Assembly: GCF_900129875.1 (NCBI RefSeq)
Contig: NZ_FQXC01000004.1
Span: 62,001-126,000, forward strand
Direction of reading: 5' to 3'
Origin: Marivita hallyeonensis
GTDB taxonomy: Bacteria; Pseudomonadota; Alphaproteobacteria; Rhodobacterales; Rhodobacteraceae
Length of the DNA stretch: 64,000 nucleotides
Part shown: piece after piece, positions 42,386 to 53,834 of the stretch
Position numbering within the stretch: the first letter of the stretch is position 1
How the letters are laid out: each line of letters starts with the position of its first letter
Made by a program: the position numbers and the translations under genes
The notes under the pieces: model-generated
The model's input: only the letters and a program-made list of their open reading frames with translations
Databases searched by the model: none
Told to the model about the DNA's origin: nothing

Positions 42386-42454
42386 CGAAGACCTTTTTGC
42401 CAAATGCCAAATCCGTGCTACCGTTGCGTCACGCAACACGCAGGAGACTGACTG

Positions 42455-42619
42455 ATGACCATCAAGACACTTCTGACCACCGCAGCCCTGACGCTGGCCA
42501 CCGCGACCTCCGGTTTCGCAGCGTGCCAATGGGGCGACCACGACACGGCCTCCATGACCTGCGCCGCGGGCACGGTCTATGACGCCGAAACGAACACCTG
42601 CAAGGTTGTCAGCGGCTGA
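42455..42619 (+). CDS. 54-residue secreted cysteine-containing peptide
   Basis: This short gene starts MTIKTLLTTAALTLATATSG, a clear signal peptide cleaved near FAA|CQWG. The mature peptide of about 30 residues has three cysteines (CQWGDHDTASMTC and NTCKVVSG) around a 'GTVYDAETNTC' core. AGGAG lies nine bases before the ATG and a terminator follows. Related short peptides in this order are, as I recall, often mislabelled 'adenylosuccinate lyase' because they lie near purB; there is no lyase similarity. Function unknown. Confidence 0.75.
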   Translation: MTIKTLLTTAALTLATATSGFAACQWGDHDTASMTCAAGTVYDAETNTCKVVSG

Positions 42620-42648
42620 TTCAAGCCTCGACAAAGTAACCTTAGAGG

Positions 42649-42670
42649 CGGCCGGGCTGGCCGTATTTTT
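42649..42670 (+). terminator. Terminator after the small secreted peptide
   Basis: Stem CGGCC/GGCCG with a five-base loop is followed by TATTTTT, 30 bases after the stop. It is short but well placed. Confidence 0.75.
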
Positions 42671-42714
42671 CTTGTGCGCAAATTGCCTCTTGTCTAATCC
42701 ATGACGTCAAACAT

Positions 42715-42915
42715 GTGCCGCTTGCTTTTGACATAAACATTGAGCCGGACAGCCTTCTGGCGCGGTGTTATCTTGGGCAAGCGTTTGTCGAAGCGGGCAA
42801 TGTCGAACTGGCCCAGCTTCAGCTCAGCGAAATCCGTCAGGGTGGTGGTCGCTCAACCTGGCCCGAAATGCAGCTGCACATGGCGATTCAATTCGGTCAG
42901 GGCTACAGCTACTGA
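42715..42915 (+). pseudogene. C-terminal remnant of a TPR-type secreted protein
   Basis: The frame encodes 66 residues from a GTG with no ribosome-binding site. The readable part, LLARCYLGQAFVEAGNVELA followed by a Gly/Arg segment and the end FGQGYSY, matches the last TPR and tail of secreted TPR proteins that I recall in roseobacters (usually ~180 residues with a signal peptide). Signal peptide and earlier repeats are absent, although the frame remains open upstream to the previous terminator. It is best read as a 5'-truncated gene; an expressed short protein cannot be excluded. Confidence 0.5.
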
Positions 42916-42969
42916 GACTTTATTAACCCTGCTCCGCTATCCGGTGAGTGATCAACCGAATGACGGAGC

Positions 42970-44040
42970 ATGGGCGTGACACAACTTCCTCAGGTTGCGG
43001 GGGTAAAGGCGGGCACTCCGCAGCCCGCGCCAGTCAAAAACCTGTCCCGGCGCGCCAAGGCGGCCATCGTTGTCCAGTTCATTCTCAAGGAAGGCGCGGA
43101 CGTACCGCTGTCTTCACTCCCCGAGGACCTACAGGAACAGCTGACGCATCTTCTGGGCGAAATGCGCTATATCGATCGCAACACAATGAATGCAGTCATT
43201 TCGGAATTCACGGAAGAGCTTGATTCGGTTGGCCTTTCTTTCCCGGGCGGCATCGCTGACGCGTTGTCGGCTCTGGACGGGAAGATCAGCGCGCAAACCG
43301 CGTCACGCCTGCGAAAGGAAGCCGGTGTCTGCCAGATCGGTGATCCGTGGAAGCGGATCGCCGCGTTGCCGCAGGCAAGATTGAAGGATCTGGTGCGGTC
43401 CGAATCCATTCACGTCGTGGCGGTTCTGGTCTCAAAGCTCGACGTCACCAAAGCCGCCGAATTGCTTAGTAGCCTGCCCGGCGAACAGGCAAGGCGTATC
43501 ACCTATGCCATGTCCATGACCGACGCCGTCACCCCCGACGCAGTGGACCGGATCGGCATCAGCCTCGCCACCCAGTTGGACGCTGAACCGCCGAAGGCAT
43601 TCCGCTCACAACCGTCCGAACGCGTTGGCGCGATTCTGAACTTCTCGCGCGCGGCCAAGAGGGACGAATTGCTGACCGCATTGGATGAAGAGGACAAGGA
43701 TTTCGCCGAGGAGGTCCGCAAATCCATCTTCACCTTCGCGCATATCGCGGAGCGGATGAACCCGATAGACGCGCCAAAGCTGACGCGGGACGTGGATCAG
43801 GACACCCTTGCCCGCATAATCAAAGGCGTCGAGACCGAGCAGGATCAGGCTGTGGTCGATTTCATCTTGTCGAATATTTCCAAACGGTTGGCAGAAGGCC
43901 TTCGTGAAGCAGCTGAAGATTTGCCGCAACTCAAACCGAAAGATGTCGAAGCGGCTATGAACGCTGTGGTACTGGCCGTTCGAACTCTGGAAGAGGCCGG
44001 CGAGATCACTTTGAACTCGCCTGAAGAGGGTGATGATTAG
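42970..44040 (+). CDS. Divergent FliG-like flagellar motor switch protein, orphan
   Basis: This 356-residue protein fits FliG in length and C-terminal domain: DEEDKDFAEEVRKSIFTFAH, IIKGVETEQDQAVVDFILSN, then a DVEAAMNAVVLAVRTLEEAG segment and the GEITL end are the torque-domain pattern. The middle domain has LLSSLPGEQARRITYAM. FliG forms the C-ring with FliM/FliN and meets the stator. No other flagellar gene is near, and the N-terminus is long and Pro-rich. The GGAG site lies only one base from ATG 42970 but seven from GTG 42976, so the GTG may be the real start. Confidence 0.82.
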   Translation: MGVTQLPQVAGVKAGTPQPAPVKNLSRRAKAAIVVQFILKEGADVPLSSLPEDLQEQLTHLLGEMRYIDRNTMNAVISEFTEELDSVGLSFPGGIADALSALDGKISAQTASRLRKEAGVCQIGDPWKRIAALPQARLKDLVRSESIHVVAVLVSKLDVTKAAELLSSLPGEQARRITYAMSMTDAVTPDAVDRIGISLATQLDAEPPKAFRSQPSERVGAILNFSRAAKRDELLTALDEEDKDFAEEVRKSIFTFAHIAERMNPIDAPKLTRDVDQDTLARIIKGVETEQDQAVVDFILSNISKRLAEGLREAAEDLPQLKPKDVEAAMNAVVLAVRTLEEAGEITLNSPEEGDD

Positions 44041-45140
44041 GGGCGGATCACCGACCCGCTGTCCTTGCGAAACACGAAGCAGCGGTCGCGTCGTACGGTC
44101 AGCCACATCACCGTTCCGGGTTTCGGCAGAAAGACATTCGGCACCGTGGCGCGAATGACGCTTTGGTCATGATCCATGCGAAACTCAACCAGGCTCTCTG
44201 ACCCCATGAAGCGTGCCCGCTCCACCGTGCCGCGTGCCGGAGCGCCCGCCAAAGGTGTCGGGTTTGGGCCCCGCCCGTCGCGGTCGAAGTCGATGCCGAC
44301 ATGCTGCGGCCGGAACACGATCTCGACCTCGCCTCCATCCGGGACACCGGGTGCAAGAAACTGACCGAACGGCGTGTCGGTCAATGCGCCGCGCACGGTG
44401 CCGCTCAGGAGGTTTATGTCGGAAAAAAACGCCACGGCCGCCTTATCCGCCGGAGCATTGTAGATGTTGTAGGGCGCCCCGCGCTGGACGATCTTGCCGT
44501 CGCGCATCAGCGCGATTTCATCGGCCATGCGCATCGCCTCTTCCGGTTCGTGCGTCACGAGCAGGACAGAGGTGCCCTCTTCTTTCAGAAGCGCCAGCGT
44601 TTCATCGCGGATTCCGTCGCGCAGGCGATTGTCGAGACCGGAAAACGGTTCGTCCATCAGCATGATGGACGGCCGCGGCGCAATCGCGCGGGCCAGCGCC
44701 ACACGCTGTTGTTCGCCACCGGACAACTGATGCGGGTATTCGTTGACGTAATGGGACAGCCCGACCCGTTCCAGCAATTCACCGACGCGCGGAGCCCTGT
44801 CCCGACGAGATCCGCTGAGACCGAACCCCACATTGTCGCCGACCGTGAGATGCGGAAACAGCGCAAAATCCTGAAAGATCAGACCGATAGAGCGCTTTTC
44901 CGGCGGCACGCGAAACACCGTGTCGCACACAAGCTGACCGTCGACATGGATCGTGCCGCTTGTCTGCATGTCCACACCGGCGATGATGCGCAGCGTCGTC
45001 GATTTCCCACAGCCCGAGGGACCGAGCAGACAGGTCACCTTGCCGGGGTCGATCGCCAGCGACACGTCATTCACCACGCGCTTGCCTTCGAAGTCGCGCA
45101 CGATGTTGCGTATTTCGAGCCGGGGATGGGTGCCGGTCAC
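44037..45140 (-). CDS. ABC transporter ATP-binding protein, FbpC-like (iron(III)/polyamine type with TOBE domain)
   Basis: This 367-residue ATPase of the CUT1/POPT type has Walker A GPSGCGKST (near residue 38), Q-loop FQDFALFPHLTV, signature LSGGEQQRVALARAI, Walker B IMLMDEPFSGLD, H-switch LLVTHEPEEAMRMA, and a C-terminal TOBE-like regulatory domain (~240-365, VEIVFRPQHVGIDF). Resemblance is best to FbpC-like importers of iron or related anions. The binding protein and permease genes are not adjacent, so the transporter it serves is unknown. Its 3' end overlaps that of the convergent FliG-like gene by four bases. Confidence 0.88.
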   Translation of the reverse strand: MTGTHPRLEIRNIVRDFEGKRVVNDVSLAIDPGKVTCLLGPSGCGKSTTLRIIAGVDMQTSGTIHVDGQLVCDTVFRVPPEKRSIGLIFQDFALFPHLTVGDNVGFGLSGSRRDRAPRVGELLERVGLSHYVNEYPHQLSGGEQQRVALARAIAPRPSIMLMDEPFSGLDNRLRDGIRDETLALLKEEGTSVLLVTHEPEEAMRMADEIALMRDGKIVQRGAPYNIYNAPADKAAVAFFSDINLLSGTVRGALTDTPFGQFLAPGVPDGGEVEIVFRPQHVGIDFDRDGRGPNPTPLAGAPARGTVERARFMGSESLVEFRMDHDQSVIRATVPNVFLPKPGTVMWLTVRRDRCFVFRKDSGSVIRP

Positions 45141-45253
45141 CGGTGCCTCACGTATTTTCCGAGTGAAAGTGTCGGATTATCAGAGGTCAGGTATCAGTCG
45201 AACGCCCGGCTCGCAAGCCCCGAGAAAGGCTCGCGGAACCGGTGTAACCGCGA

Positions 45254-46519
45254 TTATGGCCGCGTCGTGCCGTCGCCGACGACGATGTATTTGAAGCTTG
45301 TCAGCTGCTCTGCTCCGACCGGACCGCGCGCGTGCATCTTGCCCGTTGCGATGCCGATCTCGGCCCCCATGCCGAACTCGCCACCGTCGGCGAACTGCGT
45401 GGATGCGTTCCGCATCAGAATGGCGCTGTCCAGCCGCTCAAAGAAATGATCCGCCGTCGCATCGTCCTCGGTCAGGATGCAATCCGTGTGATTGGACCCG
45501 TATTTGCGAATATGCGCGATTGCGGCGTCCACGTCCTCCACGACCTTCGCCGCGATGATTGTGTCGAGGTATTCGCAGCCCCAGTCGTCGTCCGTGGCGG
45601 CAACGGTGCCTTCGATCGCGCGCAGCGTTTCGTCCGCGCGGACTTCGACGCCCGCGTCCAGAAGCGCACGGATCACGCCCTGCCCGATGGTCTCGACCGC
45701 ATCGCGGTGAATCAGCAGGCATTCCGCCGCACCGCAAATCCCGGTGCGTCTGGTCTTGGCGTTGAGGATGACGTTCAGGCTTTTGACCGGGTCGGCGTCC
45801 TTGTCGACGTAAATGTGCACGATCCCTTCCAGGTGCGCGAAGACCGGCACCCGTGCCTCGCGCTGAACGAGACCCACAAGGCCCTTGCCGCCGCGCGGGA
45901 CGATGACGTCGACGTAGTCCGTCATGGTGAGAAGCTCGCTCACCGCTGCGCGGTCGCGGGTGGGCACAAGCTGAATGGCATCTTCGGGCAACGCGGCGGC
46001 CTGTAGCCCTTCGATCAGACAGGCATGGATTGCGGTAGAGGAATGGAAGCCTTCGGACCCGCCCCGCAGGATCACCGCGTTGCCCGCCTTCAGGCAGAGC
46101 GCGCCCGCATCGGCGGTCACGTTGGGGCGGGATTCGTAGATCACCCCAATCACGCCGAGGGGCGTTCGCACCCGTTTGATGTGCAAGCCGTTCGGACGGT
46201 CCCATTCCGAGATCACGGCCCCCACCGGATCGGTCTGCTCAGCCACCGCGCGCAGGCCGTCGACGATGCCGCGCACGCGGTCTTCGTTCAGCATGAGCCG
46301 GTCCATCATGGCACCGCTCAGCCCCTTCTCGCGCCCGTATTCAAGGTCCTGCTTGTTGGCCTCGACGATCGCCGCGCGGTTTTTCCAAACCGCCTCTGCC
46401 GCGCCGATCAAGGCCGCATGTTTCCGCTCCGCGCTTGCGAATGCCAGCTCGGCAGCGGCTGCCTTCGCGCGGGCGCCGATGTCGGCCATGATTGCGGGAA
46501 TGTCTGTCATGTCTTTCAT
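45254..46519 (-). CDS. proA: Glutamate-5-semialdehyde dehydrogenase (gamma-glutamyl phosphate reductase)
   Basis: This 421-residue enzyme reduces glutamyl-5-phosphate with NADPH, step two of proline synthesis. It carries the aldehyde-dehydrogenase-fold motif with the catalytic cysteine in [14 protein letters not shown] and the [20 protein letters not shown] block. The [20 protein letters not shown] segment near the end is characteristic. It lies downstream of proB on the same strand, separated by 54 bases that contain motif copy C. A second ATG at 46510 is possible. Confidence 0.97.
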   Translation of the reverse strand: MKDMTDIPAIMADIGARAKAAAAELAFASAERKHAALIGAAEAVWKNRAAIVEANKQDLEYGREKGLSGAMMDRLMLNEDRVRGIVDGLRAVAEQTDPVGAVISEWDRPNGLHIKRVRTPLGVIGVIYESRPNVTADAGALCLKAGNAVILRGGSEGFHSSTAIHACLIEGLQAAALPEDAIQLVPTRDRAAVSELLTMTDYVDVIVPRGGKGLVGLVQREARVPVFAHLEGIVHIYVDKDADPVKSLNVILNAKTRRTGICGAAECLLIHRDAVETIGQGVIRALLDAGVEVRADETLRAIEGTVAATDDDWGCEYLDTIIAAKVVEDVDAAIAHIRKYGSNHTDCILTEDDATADHFFERLDSAILMRNASTQFADGGEFGMGAEIGIATGKMHARGPVGAEQLTSFKYIVVGDGTTRP

Positions 46520-46549
46520 ATCGCTGGCCTTCTTGGCGGATGTCGCGTT

Positions 46550-46572
46550 GGCATATTTGAAAAAAGAAGAAG
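46550..46572. repeat. Recurring intergenic motif, copy C (no palindrome)
   Basis: GGCATATTTG followed by AAAAAAGAAGAAG lies in the proB-proA gap. It is nearly identical to the complement of 35788-35810 and related to 3711-3738. Here the adjoining hairpin is absent. Confidence 0.6.
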
Positions 46573-46573
46573 T

Positions 46574-49277
<2,704 letters not shown>

Positions 49278-49307
49278 TTCGATATGTCCAAGCTGACCGC
49301 CGCGCGA

Positions 49308-49850
49308 TCAGCTCATTCGTTTGAGATAGGTCCAGGTTTGGACGGTTGCATTTCGCGCGACAGAGAAGCTTTCCGCGTCGCCGATGTATTCAAAGCCGCA
49401 ATGCGTCAGGACACGGGCCGACGCCGGGTTGTCCTGAAACACACTGGCGAAGATCGTGTCATTGCCAAGCGGATTGGCCGTGACCAAAGCCTCGACCGCG
49501 TCGGAGGCAAGGCCGGTATTCCAGAACGGTGGCCCGACCCAATAGCCGATCTCCGACTGGTTGCGGTCCATCCGTTCGAGCGAAATCAGACCCATAACCT
49601 CTGGCCCGCCAACCGCCGTGCCATCCATGGCCCAAACGTCTTCCAACCGGTCCGGTGCAAGTGCGCGATCGACAAAGCTCTGCGCCGCGCCCGGCGGCAA
49701 GGGATGCGAAATCGTGGTTGTCATGTTCGCAACACGCTTGTCGGCGGTGTAGTGTTCGATCAAGCCGACATCGGATGGCCTCAGCGGGCGCAGATCAAAG
49801 CGGTCTGTTTTCACCGCGGTTTGCGGTTCGGTCGTTGTGTCCAGTGACAT
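49308..49850 (-). CDS. GNAT family N-acetyltransferase (second)
   Basis: This is a 180-residue RimL-type acetyltransferase with FDLRPLRPSDVGLIEHY at the start, YWVGPPFWNTGLASDAVEAL for the cofactor loop and ASARVLTHCGFEYIGDAE near the end. It is paralogous in layout to the next gene and lies 30 bases upstream of it on the same strand, between rpmA and obgE. The start at 49850 is followed by a Thr-rich leader (MSLDTTTEPQTAVKTDRF). Confidence 0.9.
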   Translation of the reverse strand: MSLDTTTEPQTAVKTDRFDLRPLRPSDVGLIEHYTADKRVANMTTTISHPLPPGAAQSFVDRALAPDRLEDVWAMDGTAVGGPEVMGLISLERMDRNQSEIGYWVGPPFWNTGLASDAVEALVTANPLGNDTIFASVFQDNPASARVLTHCGFEYIGDAESFSVARNATVQTWTYLKRMS

Positions 49851-49895
49851 CTGCTCGCTCCTCCTCGCAGATAGATCGGCTCCCCCAAGCCAACG

Positions 49896-49924
49896 AAAAA
49901 GGGACCGGCGTTTCCGCCGATCCC
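49896..49924 (-). terminator. Terminator after rpmA
   Basis: On the minus strand, a ten-pair stem GGGATCGGCG / CGCCGGTCCC closed by a GAAA tetraloop is followed by five Ts, 30 bases after the rpmA stop. It should separate ribosomal protein transcription from the GNAT-obgE-pro genes. Confidence 0.93.
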
Positions 49925-49953
49925 CTTGTTTTGTCCAAAACCTTAAGGTCGGC

Positions 49954-50223
49954 TTACTCAGCGGCCTCCGCCGCTGGCATGACAGAAATAAACGTGCGGC
50001 CCTTGAGACCTTTGTGGAAGGTCACGTTACCGTCGATGGTCGCGAAGATCGTGTGATCCTTGCCCATGCCCACGCCTTCGCCCGGCCAGAACTTGGTGCC
50101 GCGCTGACGCACGATGATGTTTCCTGGGATCGCGGACTGGCCACCGTAGAGTTTGACGCCAAGACGGCGTCCGGCAGAGTCGCGACCGTTGCGGGATGAA
50201 CCGCCTGCTTTTTTATGTGCCAT
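49954..50223 (-). CDS. rpmA: 50S ribosomal protein L27
   Basis: This 89-residue ribosomal protein of the large subunit reaches the peptidyl-transferase centre. The N-terminus [20 protein letters not shown] is diagnostic, followed by [20 protein letters not shown]. It lies 13 bases after rplU on the same strand, the usual L21-L27 order. Confidence 0.99.
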   Translation of the reverse strand: MAHKKAGGSSRNGRDSAGRRLGVKLYGGQSAIPGNIIVRQRGTKFWPGEGVGMGKDHTIFATIDGNVTFHKGLKGRTFISVMPAAEAAE

Positions 50224-50236
50224 TGGTCAGGTCTCC

Positions 50237-50917
50237 TTACTTCGATGCCAGTTCTTTGGCCTGTTCGATCCAGCCTTCACGCTCGATCCGGCCCTTGAAC
50301 GACAGCTTCTCGCCGAATTCCTCGACGTCTGCCTCGGTCCATGCAGCGATCTGGGCGAAGGTGGTGATACCAGCTTCGTGCAGCTTTTTCTCGAGCGCCG
50401 GGCCGACGCCGGAGAGTTGCTTGAGATCGTCTGCGCCAGCCGCCGCTTTCGGTGCTTCGGCTTTCTTTTCTGCTTTCGGGGCCGCGTCCGCCTTGGGTGC
50501 AGCCTCTTTCTTCGGTGCGGCCTTCTTCGGAGCCGCAGCGGCAACCGCCGCACCGGACACGGAGCCCGCGCCGATCGCCGCTTTCACGCCGGACTTGTCG
50601 GCGTCAGAAGCGAGGATGTCGGTCACACGCAGAAGCGTCAGTTGCTGGCGATGGCCAACGGTGCGCTTGGAGCTGTGCTTCCGGCGACGCTTGACGAAGT
50701 TGATGACCTTCTTGCCTTTGATCTGGTCAACGACCTCGGCCTGAACGGCGGCGCCGTCAACCAGAGGGGACCCGACAACAGGCTTATCACCGCCAAGCAT
50801 CAGAATTTCATTGAACTGGACTGTTTCGCCTGCATCGGCTGCCAGCTTTTCGACGCGCAGTGTGTCGCCCGATTGGACCTTGTACTGCTTGCCGCCGGTT
50901 TTCATCACCGCGAACAT
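50237..50917 (-). CDS. rplU: 50S ribosomal protein L21 with C-terminal helix-hairpin-helix extension
   Basis: The first ~100 residues are standard L21 ([40 protein letters not shown]). They are followed by an Ala/Lys/Pro-rich low-complexity linker (~125-165) and a helix-hairpin-helix-like domain ([20 protein letters not shown], ~168-226). The 226-residue length is about twice that of E. coli L21. Extended L21 proteins of this kind are known in Rhodobacterales. The tail's function is unknown; its fold suggests nucleic-acid or protein contact outside the ribosome core. Confidence 0.97.
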   Translation of the reverse strand: MFAVMKTGGKQYKVQSGDTLRVEKLAADAGETVQFNEILMLGGDKPVVGSPLVDGAAVQAEVVDQIKGKKVINFVKRRRKHSSKRTVGHRQQLTLLRVTDILASDADKSGVKAAIGAGSVSGAAVAAAAPKKAAPKKEAAPKADAAPKAEKKAEAPKAAAGADDLKQLSGVGPALEKKLHEAGITTFAQIAAWTEADVEEFGEKLSFKGRIEREGWIEQAKELASK

Positions 50918-51021
50918 GGTGGTCTTCCTTTGTTACCCGCGTCCTGTGGCCCCGGTCGCCCGGCGTTTCGGGGGTAAGCCCCGCCTCGAACAGCGCGCCC
51001 TTTTCGGGGCGAAGTTGTCTC

Positions 51022-51052
51022 AAAAAACAAAAGGCGGGACCGAAGCCCCGTC
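51022..51052 (-). terminator. Terminator after the DUF2059 gene
   Basis: On the minus strand, a GC-rich hairpin (GACGGGGC-TTCG-GTCCCGCC region) is followed by TTTTGTTTTTT. It lies between the DUF2059 gene and rplU and should end transcripts from the former. Confidence 0.75.
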
Positions 51053-51108
51053 TTTGCGTGTCGCGGCTTATGCTGGGTCGCACCGCATTTGTCAACGGGC
51101 TTTGCGCC

Positions 51109-51930
51109 CTAAAGCTCTTGCACCTGCATCTGGCGCGCAACCGCAATGCCAAGCGCGTAAGAGATGTCATCGTACATCTTGTTGAACCCTGCGAACAGCG
51201 CACGATTCAAAGCCCGGCCCGGTTCGGTTTTCGACAGAGCCGTGTATTCCTCGACCACGCCGTGTTCGAGCGGCCGGTACGCCATCAGCAGAAATGCATA
51301 CACCCACTCGCGCGTGTCGATGCGCGTTTCTTCCTCGGACGACCAGACTTCTGTCAGAATGTCCGCCTCGGACATCTCGAGTGCGCCTCCATCCACCATG
51401 CCGAGGTAGAACTGGTAGTTGGCGTTCATCGCCCCCACGAGATTGGCCTCGACAAGGTCATTGGTGTCGACGAAATCCGTGATTGTCGCCAGCGTCTCTG
51501 ACTCCGTTCCCTCAAGATCCCGGAACGCTGCACGCGCGGCGTCTTCGATCTCTTGCTCCCGCATCGCGGTCCGGGCGCTGAGTTCCAGATCGATCACTTG
51601 TTGTCCGGTGTCCGAGGTGAAGAACTCCAGAAGTTGGGAGGTATCCGCGTCGCCGAATTCCTGCGAGAACACGCCGCGCACGGTCTCGAGCATCCGCGCC
51701 TCGTCGTAAATCCGCTCGATCGTTGCCTTCCAGCTGTCGGTTGCACCACCTGGCACCATGTCAGCGGCGAGCGTGTCGCCGTATTCGATACCCTCGGCCT
51801 GCATGATCTCAACAATTTGCGGCACACCAAGCGCATTCAGCAAATCATCGACATCGTCGGCATGGGCGGGTGCGGTCCAAGAGGCCAGAACCACCCCGGT
51901 CACTGCTGTCGCGAACATTTTGCGCATCAT
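51109..51930 (-). CDS. DUF2059 domain secreted protein
   Basis: This 273-residue exported protein has a signal peptide (MRKMFATAVTGVVLASWTAPAHA) and a helical mature part. The central segment with LLEFFTSDTGQQVIDLELSA is the DUF2059 hallmark (C-terminal half of many small periplasmic proteins), here in a longer two-part protein. No catalytic residues are evident. It is upstream of rplU on the same strand, but a terminator separates them. Confidence 0.8.
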   Translation of the reverse strand: MMRKMFATAVTGVVLASWTAPAHADDVDDLLNALGVPQIVEIMQAEGIEYGDTLAADMVPGGATDSWKATIERIYDEARMLETVRGVFSQEFGDADTSQLLEFFTSDTGQQVIDLELSARTAMREQEIEDAARAAFRDLEGTESETLATITDFVDTNDLVEANLVGAMNANYQFYLGMVDGGALEMSEADILTEVWSSEEETRIDTREWVYAFLLMAYRPLEHGVVEEYTALSKTEPGRALNRALFAGFNKMYDDISYALGIAVARQMQVQEL

Positions 51931-52164
51931 GGTCTCACCCCGTCTTTCTTGCCTCTGTCATACCTATGGCGCATGTCATGCAATGCCAACCCACTCCACC
52001 GTGATCGCAATGTCATGCCGTCAGATGACATTGCGACGTGAAGACCCGTATCGGCGACCAAGCAGACGGGACATGGGCAATGTCGATTTGTCTATACACG
52101 CATGACGGGTCTGACTAAGCTTTCGCCATCCTGTGCATATACGCCAATCAGACCGAGACGCACC

Positions 52165-52971
52165 ATGAGTACGGTCCATTCCGACGACGCAATTCTGAAG
52201 AACTTCAAAACCAATATCGAGCTCATGCTGGTGAAACACGGCCTGACGGACGTGGAACTGTCAGAGCGCGCCGGGTTCGACGACAAGGGTCAGGTGAACG
52301 CCATCCTGAACAGCACGTCTTTGCCGAACATGGCCGTGCCCATGCGTCTGGCAGACGCGCTGCGCGTGCCGGTGGAGACGCTGCTGCGTGATCCGAAAGA
52401 GCACCTGTCGCAGAAGTTGGAGGTGCTTCCCCTGCAGGACGTGGACGCGCGGGCTGCACAGTTGATGACCGCCATCTTCAAGGCGACCGAAAAGACGCTA
52501 GAGCGCTTTGGCGACCGACCGACCATGGATTCGATCATCGCGTGGTGGAAGGAAACCGGCGGCAGTCTTGTTCAGTGCGATCAACTGTCACCGCATTTCG
52601 ACCTTGTCGAGGCGAATAGCAGCGGCGGCGTTCCCGGTGTCCAGCACATGGGTGCCATGGGATTGTCCGCCACGACCCTTAGATCGCAGCAGAGCGCACG
52701 TCTCGAACAGTTTCTTGCGACACTGAACAAAACGGATCTCGATGAGCTCAATACGCATATCCGGACGGTCAGCCATTCGGGCGTGGGGATGATCTCCCCA
52801 CAGACCCGTGTGGTCGAGCTGCCCGAGCTTGGTGATCCGATCGAAGTCAGCTTCGTGCGCCTCATGCTTCCGGTCACCGATATCAGCGGCCAGCCCTACG
52901 TGTTGAACTACTCGACGCTCTTGAGCGAATCCACGCCCAGGAGGCAGGAAGGCCGCATTCTGAAGAACTGA
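52165..52971 (+). CDS. XRE-type transcriptional regulator with C-terminal sensor-like domain
   Basis: This 268-residue protein has an N-terminal lambda-repressor-like helix-turn-helix (MLVKHGLTDVELSERAGF, RLADALRVPVETLL; residues ~15-75). The C-terminal domain of ~170 residues resembles a PAS-like or ligand-binding region (IAWWKETGGSLVQCDQLSPH). The ATG at 52165 (MSTVHSDD) is chosen; the frame extends 21 codons upstream without a better site. Its 3' end overlaps by 64 bases the convergent acyltransferase-like gene, a tail-to-tail pair that may be functionally linked. Confidence 0.8.
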   Translation: MSTVHSDDAILKNFKTNIELMLVKHGLTDVELSERAGFDDKGQVNAILNSTSLPNMAVPMRLADALRVPVETLLRDPKEHLSQKLEVLPLQDVDARAAQLMTAIFKATEKTLERFGDRPTMDSIIAWWKETGGSLVQCDQLSPHFDLVEANSSGGVPGVQHMGAMGLSATTLRSQQSARLEQFLATLNKTDLDELNTHIRTVSHSGVGMISPQTRVVELPELGDPIEVSFVRLMLPVTDISGQPYVLNYSTLLSESTPRRQEGRILKN

Positions 52972-53615
52972 GCCATGCGCGCCAAATCCTCGGACGGCAG
53001 GGCGACAAGGTATTCACCCTCTGCCCTTCCGGCGGGACGCGTCTTCCAGGTATGCGCGCCGGGATATTGACGGGTGAATCCGTACTCGGAGGCATAGCCC
53101 AGACGAACATCGTCGGCGCGGACAAAGGCGTAAAGCCAATCCGGCTGCCAACGCAGGGCGCAATAGGCGAACAGCAGATGCGTATAAAGAGACAACAGGT
53201 TGCGCGACCCGCGGGCGGATTTGGCGATGAAGAACTCCCCCATATACACCACGTCCCCGGTGATCTCGTCGCAGTTCCGTGATCCGTCCAAAACGCCCGA
53301 GCCGTCATACAAACGCCGGTAGCTGCGCGCCCAGAACTCGGTCAGCCTTTCCGTCCAGAGCGTATCCAGCCGCGCGGCAACGCCACCGATATCGGTGCCG
53401 TCCCGTTGCAATATCAGCCACACGGCGCGGTCTTTCGATAGATCGTTGAACTCGGACGACAACATCGGTGTGAACGACGTCTTCCCGATCGCGGTCATCC
53501 GCGCTTCGGCGGCACCGAAGTCAGACGTCTCGTCGATGCTGATCCCGCGCTCTGCAAGACCGGCTTGGCACATACTGAAAAGGGTCATCACATCAAGATT
53601 GGCTATGGGGGTCAT
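52908..53615 (-). CDS. Hypothetical protein, possible acyltransferase-fold (FeeM/GNAT-like)
   Basis: This 235-residue soluble protein has an order of segments, VWLILQRDGTDIGGVAARLD, then VYMGEFFIAKSARGSRNLLS (strand and CoA-like loop) and LRWQPDWLYAFVRADDVRLG, that suggests the GNAT/autoinducer-synthase/FeeM fold. No exact catalytic signature is seen. The ATG at 53615 has AGGTGG eight bases upstream; a GTG at 53627 is less well placed. It is convergent with, and overlaps, the XRE regulator. Confidence in the fold is low to moderate. Confidence 0.7.
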   Translation of the reverse strand: MTPIANLDVMTLFSMCQAGLAERGISIDETSDFGAAEARMTAIGKTSFTPMLSSEFNDLSKDRAVWLILQRDGTDIGGVAARLDTLWTERLTEFWARSYRRLYDGSGVLDGSRNCDEITGDVVYMGEFFIAKSARGSRNLLSLYTHLLFAYCALRWQPDWLYAFVRADDVRLGYASEYGFTRQYPGAHTWKTRPAGRAEGEYLVALPSEDLARMAQFFRMRPSCLLGVDSLKSVE

Positions 53616-53834
53616 GGTAGAATCCACCTATGGTTGTTAACAGCCTGACGAGTGCAACTCATTCATGCCGGTTAACCAACCCTCGGGCCGTCAACTGCTT
53701 TTCAATCGGTGCTTTCCTGTGCCGTTGCTCCGACCCCGGATGCAGCGCCCCGCTTCACCGCCCGCCGGAATGCACCAAAATGAGTGAAACAGGGCTTGCA
53801 GTCGGCTTAGGAAAACTCTAGTGACGCCAACCGT

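Noticed and set aside
53630-53821. 63-codon frame just upstream of tRNA-Ser
   Set aside because: No ribosome-binding site, unlikely composition, and it covers the tRNA promoter region.
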